From Perilla frutescens (lineage: Eukaryota; Streptophyta; Magnoliopsida; Lamiales; Lamiaceae): a DNA stretch of 64,000 bases. The translations under genes were made by a program, and so were the position numbers. The notes under the pieces were generated by a model. It worked only from the letters and a program-made list of their open reading frames with translations. It ran no database searches and was not told the origin of the DNA. Numbering within the stretch: position 1 is the stretch's first letter; each line of letters begins with the position of its first letter. Positions 32,007 to 44,768 of the stretch are shown here, piece by piece. The DNA lies in NCBI GenBank assembly GCA_026008535.1, contig BRKX01000006.1, forward strand, positions 6,966,501 through 7,030,500, read 5' to 3'.

Positions 32007-32300
32007 GTTTTGATCATTCACACATATATTTACACGCAAACACAATTAGAAAATTGAATTCTTTTTAATTTTTGTAGTTTTGATCATTCACACATATATT
32101 TACACGTAAAACTATTAGAAAATTGAATTCTTTTTAATTTTTGTAAGGATCTATTTGTCGGTAAAATGAATTGAGATGTAACTATAGTGACTAAAAAAAC
32201 TATGTGTGTGTGTGTATGAGAGGATCTATTTATCGGTCAAATGAATTAAGATGTAATTATAGTGAGGAAAAAAACTATATATGTGTGTGTGTACGCGTGT
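32007..32300. repeat. Two adjacent pairs of tandem duplications
   Basis: A ~71 bp unit (TTTTGATCATTCACACATATATTTACACG...) occurs twice at about 32007-32148. Directly after it, a ~75 bp unit (AGGATCTATTT(G/A)TCGGT(A/C)AAATGAATT...) occurs twice at about 32147-32298. A TG repeat ends each copy of the second unit. Confidence 0.8.
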
Positions 32301-32825
32301 TACACTTTGGACATGTTAAAGAATGATAACAATTGTATAAAAACACGATGATTAAAAAGTAAAATAACAAATTGATTTAATTGTGAGTATCTCATTTATT
32401 TGGTAAATTTTAAATTAGAAATAATATGATATAACATTTTTTATTTTCTGTATGGTTAGTTCGTGTGAATCGTAATCACACATGAAAGATGAAACTAACT
32501 TAAAGGTTCGGAACATGACTATCAATGATACCAAAATAAAATTTCATTACATTTATTTAAAATAAAAGTTTGAAATTCATTAAATATAAATGTAGTATGC
32601 AATTTTTTTTATTTTTTTGAGTTCTAAGTGTAGTACATTTTGATAAAAAGCAATGTTAGTTTACTATCCAATTTGAGACGAGAGGTGATCCTATTTCGTT
32701 ACAAGGGGAAAAATAAAAAAGATGAAAAAGGGCAAAAAAAAAACCGAACAACAACGACGTCGTTTGGAAGTAGTTAAATTTACGATAGTATCAAAAAGCA
32801 GCAAGGAAAAAGAAAAAAATAAAAG
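32301..32825. other. Upstream region of the bromodomain gene
   Basis: It is AT-rich with no coding sequence. A CAACGACGTCGTTTGG patch at about 32752-32767 holds the palindrome AACGACGTCGTT, which contains a GACGTC (bZIP/TGACGTCA-like) core within 130 bp of the start codon. Regulatory use is inference. Confidence 0.35.
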
Positions 32826-32867
32826 CCCCCCCCCTCTCTCTCTCCTCTTCTCTCTCTCTCTCTCCCC
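32826..32867 (+). promoter_or_regulatory. Pyrimidine-rich 5' leader (CT microsatellite)
   Basis: A C-run followed by CTCTCTCTCTCC...TCTCTCTCTCTCTCC ends 15 bp before the ATG. Such pyrimidine patches are common around transcription starts and in leaders of plant housekeeping genes. Confidence 0.55.
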
Positions 32868-32881
32868 AAAACCCAATAACA

Positions 32882-35800
32882 ATGGGTAAGGTACCAACTG
32901 CGGTGGCAGCATCAACGGAGATGAAGAGAAAGAAGAAGAAAGGCCGTCCCTTGAAGAACCCTCTTCCCCTCTCGACCCCACCAAAAACCTCTCTTTCCAA
33001 TTCCTCAAACCGACGATCCACTCGCCGGAACCCTAATCAGCTTAATTCTCCGCCGCGGCCGGACTTCGACGATGACGAGGACGAGCGCAAGGAGAAGAAG
33101 GTCAAGCTCGTCGTTCGGCTGCCTCAATCGGATGAGAAGAGTAAAGCTACTGAGAAGAATCAGAAGCAGCAGCAGAGCGGGAGGCATTCTCACGATTCCG
33201 ATTCGGCTTCCGACTCTGGGTCGGGCTATGATTCGGACCCGGATGATGAGGATCGGGAGGGCCCCACGAAGAAGCGCAAGATAATTGGCGCTGATGGCGG
33301 ATCTGACGATGGGGGTTTGGATCAGGTTTGGATTTGCTGCTTAATTTGTTAGATTTTGGGAAATTGCACGGGATTTGGCGTGGTTGGTCTGGAATCTTTG
33401 TTGAGAAAATTTGGTTTGCGATGGTCTTGCTTTTGCTTGCATGGGTTTTTAATTTTTGTTTGTAAATAATTTGAAGCGAAAGTTGCTATTTTGGGAATAT
33501 TTTGGCTCCGGAATATCTGGAGATTTTAAAATGTGGGTTGTGATTTGATGGGGCTTTTGGGATTTCCCGCTTAAAAAAATTAATGTTTTACTTTTCCTTT
33601 TGGAGTCTGTGGCTTCTGAAGATCTGGAGTGGGTGCTGTGTTTTGACTCGGTCAAGTTTTATGTACAAAATAAAGCAGATTATTAATTCTGTTTCCTTCT
33701 AAAGCTTTGATTTGCATGATTTAGTTTACATTTTTTATAGTTTCGATATAGTTACTGTAAATGAAACATTCATATATGAATCATGTACTACTTCCTATAA
33801 ATTAGGTGTTTCTATTTCATGACGTATATAATCTACTTGTAGTCTATTTATGAAAAGACCATTTTTTTCCAAGTGAATATATTTTGTCATTTGCTTATAT
33901 AGCAGTGCACTTTTATACAAGTTCGGTTTTGGGCCTTTTGGCTTTAATTGAATGGGTTAATATTCCTTGGATTACGAGGCTGTTGCTTGATTTTCTCTTT
34001 GGCAACTGCTGATGCTATTGTTTCATTAACTGCTTCGCCGTCGAACTGCTTCAGTGTGACTTTACTTATGGACGACTTTTGTGTAATTGCTTATTTTGAA
34101 TGAATAATTGTGGGGTTTTGAGTAATGAGTGTTGCATTGATGTGTGCAGGTTAAAGAAGAGGTTGTGAAAGCGACAGACACTCCTCTACAAGGTTACATT
34201 CATATCCTTAATTTTGGGATAACACTTGCGAAGAAAAATAAATTTATTTTAGTTGAGAAAATTGTCTGAAGAATCGCGTTCATGTTTTGATTTGACTGTA
34301 GATTCTCATTTAATTTTTGTGGATAGGGTCACCATTGGAGTCTGGTCCCACAACTCTCTTACCTGACAAAAAGTTGGTGGTCTACATTCTTGACAGGCTT
34401 CAAAAGTATGTACTTGGTTTAGCTTATGTACTTTTAGTTTCGGTGATGTTTGAAATCTTTTATATGTGGTAGTGTTTTATTTTGGGTTTCCACTGTCAGT
34501 TGTCAACATTAGTTTCTTGGATGTATCTTGATGCAGGAAGGACACTTATGGAGTATTTTCTGAGGCTGTGGATCCCGATGAGGTGATTACACCATTGTAG
34601 ATTAATTATCAAACTAAATAGCTCTGTCTTATCTGCGACTGATTTAGCGTTAATTTTTCATGCAGCTGCCTGATTATTTTGACATAATAAAGCAGCCTAT
34701 GGATTTTGGGACAGTGAGGAAGAAACTTGATAATGGATCGTATAAATATTTGGAAGAGTTGGAGGTTGATACTCAGTTTCTTATTTAGCGGTCATTTTGA
34801 TTTCATTATTATACTTTACCAAGACCCTGAAGTCCATGCTTTTTGGAAATGACTTCTTTATGAAAAAGAACGAAATGGAAGTTAAAATCTTTGAGCTGAG
34901 GGTAGATTTACTGTTACTTGCATTGCTCTATGACTTGGATAGCCTTGATGATAAACATGCTAGAAATAAGTTATTATTGGGGCCATAATGGCCAATAAAT
35001 GAATCCAAAACCATTAGAATCGATTCTAGGAGTGACAAGGATTCACCAGGATGGCAACACACCTTATGACGTCACTTTGTTTTGTTGAGCTTCTTACTCA
35101 TTCAGTGGGCATTCTTCTTCTTGTATTTTCATGGTTTGAAGAATTAGACATGCATACTCTGGGGATTGAGTCTCAGTAATGGTGATGTTGCTTACCATCT
35201 TGGATTTTGGTTTTTGTAATGTTGATCGGCATACATTTTTTCCTGTTTTCGCTTTATCTTTTCGTACTAGAGCTTGATTTCCAGAATAAATTGTTGATTC
35301 AGTTGTTTAGATTTCTTCATTTATCATGTAATTGAGGCAAACAATGGAAATGCAACTGATTTTTACCCCATTTTGATTGCAGGGTGATGTATTTTTGATA
35401 TGTTCAAATGCCATGCAATATAATGCTTCAGATACAGTCTACTATCGGCAGGTTTGCCTTGTTTTTATTTTATACCTTGTTTCCTTGTTACGTCGTCCTT
35501 CTATATGAATTATGGGCATCCTTAGGCACGTACTATACAAGAGCTTGCAAAGAGGGACTTCAAAAATCTTAAGCATGAAGGTGATGATGGCGTACCCCAA
35601 CCCAAGATTGTGCGAAGAGGCAGGCCGCCAAGCAGCAAGAACCAGAAGAAACCTCTTGAGACATCCCCGGTGGATCGTGTTGGTACTGACCTTTCTTCAG
35701 GTGCAACTCTTGCTAATGGAGAAGATAAGGCAACTGGATCTAATTCATACAATCTAAGAAAGGGATCAACATTATTTAGGTACAGGTCTACTGACCCATT

Positions 35801-37193
35801 TGTGTCGCCTTACAATTCAAGAAATGGTGAAAACCACTCTGATTATTCAACGGATTGGAATAACGAATTTCCAGGTATTTGTCTGGGTGCTATGTCAAAA
35901 GCTCCACGAGTACTAAATTGTATTTCGATGAGTTAATCCCTTTTTTTTTTCTGACTTGCAGCATCAATTTTAAGGGCTGACATGAAATATGGGAAAAAAC
36001 AGTTTACAGTGGATGAGAACAAGCGTGATACCTATAGGCTATACGATCCGCTGTCTTTAGGTGATAATTCACCCATTTTGTATCATTCGACTGGAAACAT
36101 GAAGCGACTGGTGCCGGTATATTTTCTTAGAAATTGGAAATTTGTTATGTCTAATGTGTTGATCACGTGTGCTTTGTTTCAAGTGCCTTGTTTTGCATCA
36201 TTGCTTCCCCAGGCAGGGGATGTTGCCTCCTTGGATCTTTTAAGCTTCTTTTGCATTGCCTGAGATGACTTCGTGTTTTGTTTAGTATATTACTGCCATA
36301 ACTCCAGCCATTAAGGACTTAATTTTGGCAAATGCCAGGACCTTGCCTGACTTGCTTATCTCTTTTTCTCCCCCTTATAGATTGGTCTCCAAGAAGCCCT
36401 TGCATATGCCAGAAGCCTGGCTAGGTATGCTGCAAATCTTGGCCCCGCAGCTTGGAAAATGGCATCAAAGAAGATAGAAGCCGTTTTACCTGCAGGGGTG
36501 CAATATGGTCCCGGCTGGGTGGGTGAAAATGGAGTACCTTCCCTGCCATTGCCTATCTCAATCGAGAAGCAGAAATCATCTGGTGGTGATTATAGTTCAA
36601 GCAAACTCGCCACACCCTCAACTTGTGGTTTAAATTCTTCGGGTGCGCATGGGCCCTCTGAAGGTATGGTCGAAGCTGTCAGAAAACTTAACAGCCAGAA
36701 TGAGCTAGCTGGACAAGGTGACGCTTCTTCATGGAGAACACAACTCCCAACTCAGCAAAATCATGTGCATCAGTCCCATAGAAATGGTTTTAGCGGAATG
36801 TTTGGGTATGGTTTATCTGCAGCAGGCACCACAAGAGCGATGCCAGAACATTCAGTAGCGGAACAAAAGGCGGAGATAGCATCCCCAAACGAGCGTCCAT
36901 CAAGTCATTCTTCAGCTATGAACCAAGTCACCCCAGAGCAAGCTAAGTTGCCAGAAAGCAGCAATGCTTTGCCCCCTGAATGTCAAATGGCACAAGTTAA
37001 GCCCTCTAATTCCCTCGGAGAAGTTGAAACACGGGGGAGTTCTGTCAAATCGTCTTGGCAGGGGCTGGCAGCGCAGCAGAGGCACAATATTGCAGTTCCC
37101 CCGGATCTGAATGTAAGAGTACCAGTTGGTTCACCTGGTTCGAGCTTGCAAATTGGTTCACCCCAACAGCCCGATTTAGCATTACAGCTCTGA
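32882..37193 (+). CDS. BRD1: Bromodomain-containing protein, BRD1/BRD2 type (SWI/SNF-associated)
   Basis: Nine exons join with GT-AG borders and keep frame: 32882-33325, 34150-34192, 34327-34405, 34537-34582, 34666-34764, 35383-35451, 35526-35874, 35962-36116 and 36381-37193, giving 698 residues. Exon 1 encodes a basic and then acidic low-complexity N-terminus (KRKKKKGRPL; DSDSASDSGSGYDSD). The single bromodomain spans about residues 165-275: LPDKKLVVYILDRLQ, LPDYFDIIKQPMDFGTVRKK, and the acetyl-lysine-binding Asn in MQYNASDT. A GRPPSSKNQKK AT-hook-like motif follows near residue 290. The C-terminus is long and Gln/Ser-rich, ending PDLALQL as in Arabidopsis BRD1/BRD2. In Arabidopsis these proteins belong to plant SWI/SNF chromatin-remodelling complexes. 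Which duplicate is orthologous is not decided. Confidence 0.88.
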
Positions 37194-38209
37194 ATATTGA
37201 TTTATCCATTTTTAGGCTGCAGCCGTTTGATGTTGGCAGTGAGGAAAATAAGCGTAGAAAGAGTTGAGCGAAAAGCTTGTATAGATCGATGGTGTATCTA
37301 ATTCTTTAGGCGGAATTAAAGAATTGTGTGTTAACCTTTGACAGTGAGCGGGAGAGACTATATATAGGAAATCCAACTGAAGCTTCAATTCCATTAGGTG
37401 GTTGTTTGAGTATTACATTACAGGATAGTTTTCTGCATTTCAATATCAAACAACACTCACTGTAACAATATATTCATATGATGATGGATTGGTGATACTC
37501 ATTATTTAATTACTACTTTCATGTATTCTAATATAACTCATTCACTCTGTGCTATTTTAATTCTCCCGCTAAATTCTCTCATGTCTATAAAATTATGTGC
37601 AATATATAAAATTTAGGAATCTGAGAGTATTCGAAAGGACGGGTAATACCGTTAGAGATGCGGTATTATTGCGAGCTAAATATAGGAGAAAGAAAAAAAA
37701 GTGGCTGCTGCTCAAGGATCATATATATAGTCTTTTTTAGCACAAGGGCCCTAAAATTATGGGGTTACAATCTAGATGTGGAATTAATTCAATTCAATCT
37801 TTTTAATTTCCTCTAAAGAGCACAATATTTTTTTGTCTATTTTTAGCATATAAATTGTTTGGTTGTCTTTTGCTTATGAGGATTGTGGTAATTACATTCT
37901 TGCGTGCAGATCTGTAAAATGTGGAGGGAGCTTTTTATTGTTTCTGAATAGGGTTGTCCGGAGTTCTGAAAGGAGCGAGAGAGAGAGAGAGAACATAAAG
38001 TTTTCTCTCTCCAGAATTGTTTTTGTCACTCTCTCTATCTCTGTATTATTCAATTTCTTTGTTTCTGACTCATGTATGTATGTAATATTGTAATGACTCG
38101 CTAGAGATTGATTACGCTAGCTTATGAAAATGGAATTTGATTTGGGACGCTAATTAAGTTGAATCTTTGCTAGTCGATCTCTATAAATTCTGGTGGGAAT
38201 TGAAAAAAG
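37194..38209. other. Intergenic region between the bromodomain and kinase genes
   Basis: It holds the bromodomain 3' untranslated region (AT-rich from 37280), a GA repeat with a facing CT patch (about 37976-38012) and no supported gene. The last 250 bp probably contain the kinase promoter and leader. The 76-codon frame at 37863 looks spurious. Confidence 0.5.
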
Positions 38210-39815
38210 ATGAGCTGCTTTTCTTGTGTTAGCTTTAAGCATGACGATGTAATGGAGTATGATGAAGAGATTACCCCAAGATCCATTGAAGATCAAGGTA
38301 ATTTGTTTTGCTTTTCTTCGTTAACAATATATATCCATGATTAATTAATTTGTGTCTTGATGATGGATGTAAATTATAATATATGTGCAGTGTATGCAAA
38401 GCTTAATGCAACCATGAAGGATGATGGTAAGTAGTAACTAATGAGTAGTTATGAATAACAATGCAAGTAGCTAGGTAGTAAATATTTGAAGAAAGAATTA
38501 ATAAAGTAGTTGATTTATATATGTTAATTAATTAATTTTGTTGATGAAAGAAGGAGGCGGCGGCGGCAACGGTGGTGGTGGTGGTGAAAAGAGCAACGTG
38601 GCTCGCAGCTTCACTTTGAAGGAACTGGCAGCAGCAACCCAGAATTTTAAGGATGCTAACATGATTGGCGAAGGTGGCTTTGGCTGCGTTTACAAGGGCC
38701 GACTCGACTCCGGCATGGTACCAATCCAGACTCAATATCCACTCCATTAATTAATAATTACTAATTTGATCACATCAGATCATCATATGATATATAATAT
38801 TGATTACTAGCTTACTTTACTATTACATCTTGATGATCTAGGCTGTTGCTGTGAAGCAACTTAATCTTGATGGCCTTCAAGGCCATCAAGAATTCATCGT
38901 CGAGGTTTTGATGCTCAGTTTGCTGCACCATCAAAACCTCGTAAATCTAATCGGTTATTGCACTCACGCTCAGCAGAGGCTCTTGGTTTATGAGTTACTG
39001 CCCAGAGGCAGCCTCGAGAATCATCTCTATGGTACATTACATATCATATATAATTAATTGATAAATGTACACATAAAAATATTGAAATTAATTAACATTA
39101 ATATTAATAGATCTAGAGCCGGATCAAGAACCACTAAGCTGGAGCACCCGGTTGAAGGTTGCTTTGGGCACAGCTCGTGGCCTGGAATACCTTCACTGCA
39201 CGGCTAATCCACCGGTGATCTACCGGGATCTCAAGTCTTCCAACATATTGCTAGACAGCGAGTTCAACGTGAAGCTCTCCGATTTCGGGCTGGCTAAACT
39301 AGGTCCAGTGGGCGACAACACTCACGTCTCCACACGAGTCATGGGCACCTACGGCTACTGCGCTCCTGAGTACGCCATGAGCGGCAAACTCACCCTCAAA
39401 TCCGACATCTACAGCTTCGGAGTGGTGCTGCTCGAGCTCATCACCGGCCGCAAAGCCATGGACTTCAACAAAAAACCGGGAGACCAGAACCTCGTTGTCT
39501 GGGTGAGTCAGTAGTTTAATACTGATCGATCCTATATGGTCATCATTTTTATATTTTTGTAATGCAATTAATTAATTGTTGCAGTCGCGGCCTTTTCTCA
39601 AGGATCGGAAAAGGTTCATGGAATTGGTGGATCCTCTGCTAGAAGGGCAGTACTCGGCGAAGAGCGTGCAGCACGCCATTGTAATAACTTCAATGTGTCT
39701 TCAAGAGCAAGCGAGCAATCGCCCCGCCATCACAGATGTCGTCAACGCCCTCGACTACTTGGCCGAACAAGCTCACAGATCTCTATCGCCTCCCTCCTTA
39801 ACCCAATTCCAATGA
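38210..39815 (+). CDS. PBL21: Receptor-like cytoplasmic kinase VII, PBL21-like
   Basis: Six exons join with GT-AG borders and keep frame: 38210-38297, 38391-38426, 38551-38717, 38842-39031, 39111-39502 and 39585-39815, giving 367 residues. The N-terminus MSCFSCVSF has paired Cys (likely S-acylation, membrane attachment) and no Gly at position 2. A Gly-rich linker follows. The kinase domain has the glycine loop GEGGFGCVYKG, the AVAVKQ lysine, YRDLKSSN (Tyr in place of His, usual here), DFG, and STRVMGTYGYCAPEYA. It ends with a typical subdomain XI (ITDVVNALDYLAEQ). The C-terminal tail is short. The family relays signals from surface receptors, often in immunity or growth. It lies about 1 kb after the bromodomain gene on the same strand. 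Confidence 0.88.
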
Positions 39816-42073
39816 TCATCTAATTACCTTCGATCATCTTAATTTTCATTAATTAATATATATATATATATTCATCCCTTGATTAGCTAGCTTCTTTATA
39901 CCTTCATTTGTAACAACGCACACATTCATGAAAATTAATCAAAGACAAAATAAATCTGTGTATGGCTAATTAGCTAGCTAGCTTTCTGTTTCTTTTTTTT
40001 TTTTTTGGTAGCGGAGACTTAAATCAAGAATATTTCTAATCTACGAGTACATGATAATATGGAAATTTTAATTTCTACATCATAATAAGAGTCACACATG
40101 GGGTGGGCGGACTTATATTAGGTCATTCACACACACATAGTTACTTGTTTAAATGATGAATATGTTAGGAATGTAGCCGTGCACCTCTTAGATTTACAAC
40201 ATTTGATTAGTTTTTATTTTTTATTTCTATTTAATTGCTTGTAACAATATTTTCTAAATGTGACGCACATGCATGATTCGTGTGGTTAAAAAGAAATCAT
40301 AATTTGGGTGATCAATTGATGAGATATATTGACTTTATGGCTGTCATGGTTTGGATCTTTTATCAACTAAATTGTATTATATTTAATATTTTAATTTTTA
40401 TATACGTTTCATTTTATCAATGAATCAAGTGTATATATTTATTATAGATAATTTTAATTTTTTACTAAAAATGAAATATGAAATAAAAATATTATGTAAT
40501 CTAGATGTACGATATATGTATATGTATAATTTTCTGGTGGCCGGCTCCTCCCTTTCCTTGAATTTAATAAAGCAAACTGATTGGAGAATAGAGATAATAT
40601 GCTAAGAAAATCGGGGTTTTCTTAGTCGTGAAAATCAGAATATTATTATTTAATTATTTGTTTTCCCACGTGTGTGGTTTCGCACATATGACATATCAAA
40701 TTCATTGTACCTTAATTACTACCAGGCCCCAGATTTTGCTATAATTCAACAATCATAAAACCTAACTAAAACTTCGCCTACTCACAGATAAATTTCTATG
40801 GAAGCTTCCATATATTTGGATATTTTCAGCCCATTATTCTTTAATGTTCGGGGTCAAGCTTAAACATTTTAATTAATATTAATAGATTATTGAATCCTAA
40901 TCATAAAAATAATATTAATAAGAATCGTTGTTATAATGCACATATATAATATATCTGCAAGATATTAGCTCAGATAAAATGTATAAATAAATAGTAAATA
41001 TATCACTCGAGTCATACTCATTTCTTGAAGCATATATTTAGAAGATTCCTAGCTAGTTAATGTTCAAACAGTTCAGCATTATGAGGGAAAAGGGCCTTAG
41101 ATTTCTTGATTCCAAGAAAAAGAAATAAATTAGTGTTCTCGAACTTTTGTGGATCGAGTGAAAAGGAAATGAGAGATTTGAAATCCAACTCAGCATATTT
41201 TCTATGGCATACTATTTGTCAGTCATTTTTCCCTTTGTGGAATCTTAATATGCATAAGTCACCACATTTCAATATGATAAATTTTAGTTATGGGCGAGAG
41301 CCTACATAAAATTGTTTATAGACTCAATCGAAAAATCACCTACTAGTATAAATTTGGTTCCAAACTTAAACTTTTAAGATTCTAAAAATCTTAAGTCAAT
41401 GTGGGACTTTAGTTGAACATCAGCCCACAATTCGCTCTCAAACAAAGCCCCTACTTTGTCTAGACTGTACGTAGATATAATTGTAATCACTCAATTACTT
41501 TTTTGGGTACGATTATGTTATCATTTGATATTCAGTCCAAAGTACAGACACTGACGCCGCATGTTAATTACCAACACAATATTATCCGATATGGTATAGA
41601 AGAGCACACCCAAATTTGCCTTTGTACTTTCCACGAGACCTCGCTAGACGCAGATCATACTTATATCTCCAAAACCGTTTCAATATTTTAACTAATATGA
41701 AATTTTAACTGCATATCAACCAAGAATAATGGCGGATTCAAAATTTTAAAATTTGGAGTACGATGTATAATTACAAAAATGTATAAATAAATATTTTTTA
41801 AAGTTTACAATCTCTAATTCAAATTATCATTCTTAATTTTAAATTTCTAAGTCTGAACTCCAGTTTAAAATCAAATCTATTTCATGTTTGTAAAATTCAA
41901 ACCATATGTACATAACTCAAAATTTTAGTTCAAACATAACCCCCTAGTTTAATTAAAACTTTAATTAGCCAAAAAAAAATTGTAAGCAACACTAGACATA
42001 AATAAGAAATCTTATTAATATTATACATACAATTAAAAAATCAAAAATGAAAGAAAAAGGCAAAAACTTGTAT
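39816..42073. other. AT-rich intergenic region, no gene
   Basis: It holds simple AT-rich sequence, (TA)n near 39857-39871 and an AATGTGGGACTTTAGTTGAACATCAGCCCACAA stretch (41399-41431). I see no open frame with family resemblance. Confidence 0.5.
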
Positions 42074-43039
42074 GAGACCGTCTAACGGGTCTCTTGTATT
42101 AGACGGGTCAAATAGGATCCAAACCCGTCTAAATATATCACTACGTATAAAGTAAAGTATTACTATGTATGAAGTAAAGTATCACTAATTATATGTCGTA
42201 ATATCATTTAATATAAATTGAAGTATTATCAACTATGAAATATTTTCAATTCTAAGAAGAAAGTAAATGAATTATTTTATGCATAAATCATAATGTGATA
42301 TTTTAATTTAATTGCTTCATTTATCTTCTTTTTTTGGGATATGTTTGTTGATTATTTAGACATCATATATCACTATGTATGAAGTAAAATATCACTAGTT
42401 ATGTGTTGAAGTATCATTTAATATGAATTGAAGTATCATCAACTATGAAATATTTTCACATGGTAAGAAAAAAATGAATTATTAATAACATAAATCATAA
42501 TGTAGACATTTAATTTAGTTAATTCATTTATTTTTTTTTAGAATATGTTTTTTGTTACTCCAGACAATAAGTATCACTATATATGAAGTAAAGTAACCTA
42601 TAAAGCATCAGACAACCCACATTTTCTTTTTCTTTTTTTTTTTTCAAGTTTTTCAATTTTTATTTTTATTTTTTCTTTTTTTTTAAATCTCAATTTTATA
42701 TCGAGCCTATTGCGATGCCCACGCATTAGCGTTGGACAAATACATTGAGCGAGGCGCCAGATATAAATATTAAATTAATTCAATTCAATTTTAGAATTCA
42801 CTAATTTTATTTTAGGGTATATATTTATTTTAAAAAAAATTAATATATATTTATAAAAAAATGAAAAAATTAAAAAGTGAAAGAAAAAACTAAAAAAGGA
42901 CAAAGGGGATGGAAAGAGGAAGGGGGAATACTAAAAAAGAAAAAGAAAAAGAAAAAAGAAAAAAGAAAAAAAGAGAGGGAAACCACCTAATGAGTCAAAT
43001 AGAGATCTGTCTAATATAAACGATTTGTTAGACGGTCTC
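42074..43039. mobile_element. Terminal-inverted-repeat element (MITE-like), about 1 kb
   Basis: GAGACCGTCTAAC at 42074-42086 is mirrored by GTTAGACGGTCTC at 43027-43039. Inside, a segment of roughly 100 bp (TATCACTATGTATGAAGTAAA...CAACTATGAAATATTTTCA) occurs at about 42145-42252 and again at 42369-42460, with a third partial copy near 42571. No transposase is encoded. A clear target duplication was not found, so the ends may extend a few bases. Confidence 0.62.
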
Positions 43040-44768
43040 ACATTAGTGTACCTCAAAGAAAAAATAACACCAACCAATTGAGAGTGTTGTTTGTGCACTT
43101 TTCAGTTTAAAGTCTTGATATATTTTTGAAATTGGTATGAGTTATATTTTAATTATACATCTCTTGTTCCTATATTTATATATATGTATGAGATTTAAAG
43201 AGAAGTAAAATGAGGAGTCACAAATTAATGATTGATTAGTTATTGTTAATATTATTAAGGGTATATATGATTCACCACCTCTTTTTTATGATAACATTAT
43301 TCACCATGTGTCAATTAAAGTACTCATTCACTACTTTTTTTCATCTTTATGACCTTAGTTGATATTCTTCGATAACAAAATAAGTAATTACATACATACA
43401 TATATTATGTATATATACTAAAATAAAATAAAATTGGGAGACAAGTGTACTCCCTTGTTCTAACGTGGCTATGCTTGCTACTGACTGAGAACAACACAAT
43501 GCTCTATCTCGAGACACGTATATTCAAAAACAAGTACATTTTTGTGTGCAATAATGAGAGAGAGAAAGAGAGAGAGAGAGACCCGGTCGAAAAGAGCGTG
43601 TAATTACGGCTGTCAACAACCAATAGCGCTTTTAGTCTTCTCAACCGAGTGAGGGCGTGTCATCAACTAGAGTCGCTCTCTACGTTTTCTGACCTGGTCT
43701 ATACTATTCGTTTCAATTAACAAATTGTATCCAACTGTACGGACCTCCACTGTGGAGAATCTCATCCGAGGTAAAGACGTTCACGTCTCATTTGCTTTTT
43801 CTTCTTTTTTCTATAGTAGCTCTTTTTAATTTCATTTCAAAAATGGAAAACTGATTTTTGTCTCATGCTGTAATACTTTATAATAATTCCATTATTTATA
43901 TAAAAAGATTAAGTTTATTTAAGAATTTTGAAGCGGGATTATATGAAATAAACATAGTTATATATGTTTGGAGAGTTCAAGTATTTATTTTGATTTGATG
44001 ATGAGATATATAAAAGCTATATAAAATTAATTTACATACATGAATTAATTTGAAAAAATGAAAATCGTAAAACCCTTTACCGAACAGTGTCAAATGTTAC
44101 GTCATATTGTAAAAGCTTATAATTGACAAGATTTCCGTCATAGTTGGGTAATAATGATATGCATTGCCTATATATTCAACCTAAAATTAATGTTGTCAAT
44201 TAAGTTAAATGAATTTGATGCATCAATCTCATAGATAGTGATTTATAACATTAATTACTCCTTCCCGTCTACTAGAAGCTGGAAATAGTCAATAAGGAAA
44301 CTCTAATTAAAAAATAAAAAGAGCCAGTCTAAATTAATTTACCAAAACCTAACTTAACCACTTAAAGTCTAGCTAGGGATTTGACACGAGAACTTCTCGT
44401 TTTGGCACAAGATAAGATAATTAAATGTCAAACTAAATAAAAAAAAAAGGAGACAATCAAATGTTTTCCCAATACTTAAAAAAAGTTTGTATACTTTTAT
44501 TTATATTTATTAAATTCTTACACTATTACATACATCAAAATTTAGTGCTTTGTGCTTTTTTTACTTTGTCACCAAGCCATCAAACCTTGCGTAAAAAGAA
44601 AATCCGTCGGTTTATGTACGTAATTGTTACCCTAAACTAATTAAGGACTAGATTTTGACGCATAATAAAGGCGAGCAACAATCAGATTCTTTTGTAAATT
44701 AAAGTGTAAGGACTACGAACACAATTTATTTTTAAATAAAAATATTGTAAGAATTAAGTAAAAAAAAA
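43040..44768. other. AT-rich intergenic region with one GC-richer island
   Basis: A (GA)n microsatellite (about 43555-43581) leads into a balanced-composition stretch (43582-43790). That stretch ends in CCGAGGTAAAGAC, which looks like a 5' splice site. No open frame of note follows in either direction. Confidence 0.4.

Noticed and set aside
33072..33284. Arg/Ser-rich frame overlapping exon 1 of the bromodomain gene
   Set aside because: It is the +1/+2 shadow of the acidic/Ser-rich exon; the other frame joins the bromodomain in register.
37863..38093. 76-codon frame between the two host genes
   Set aside because: It runs through a GA/CT repeat with no similarity to a known family; more likely kinase leader or spacer.
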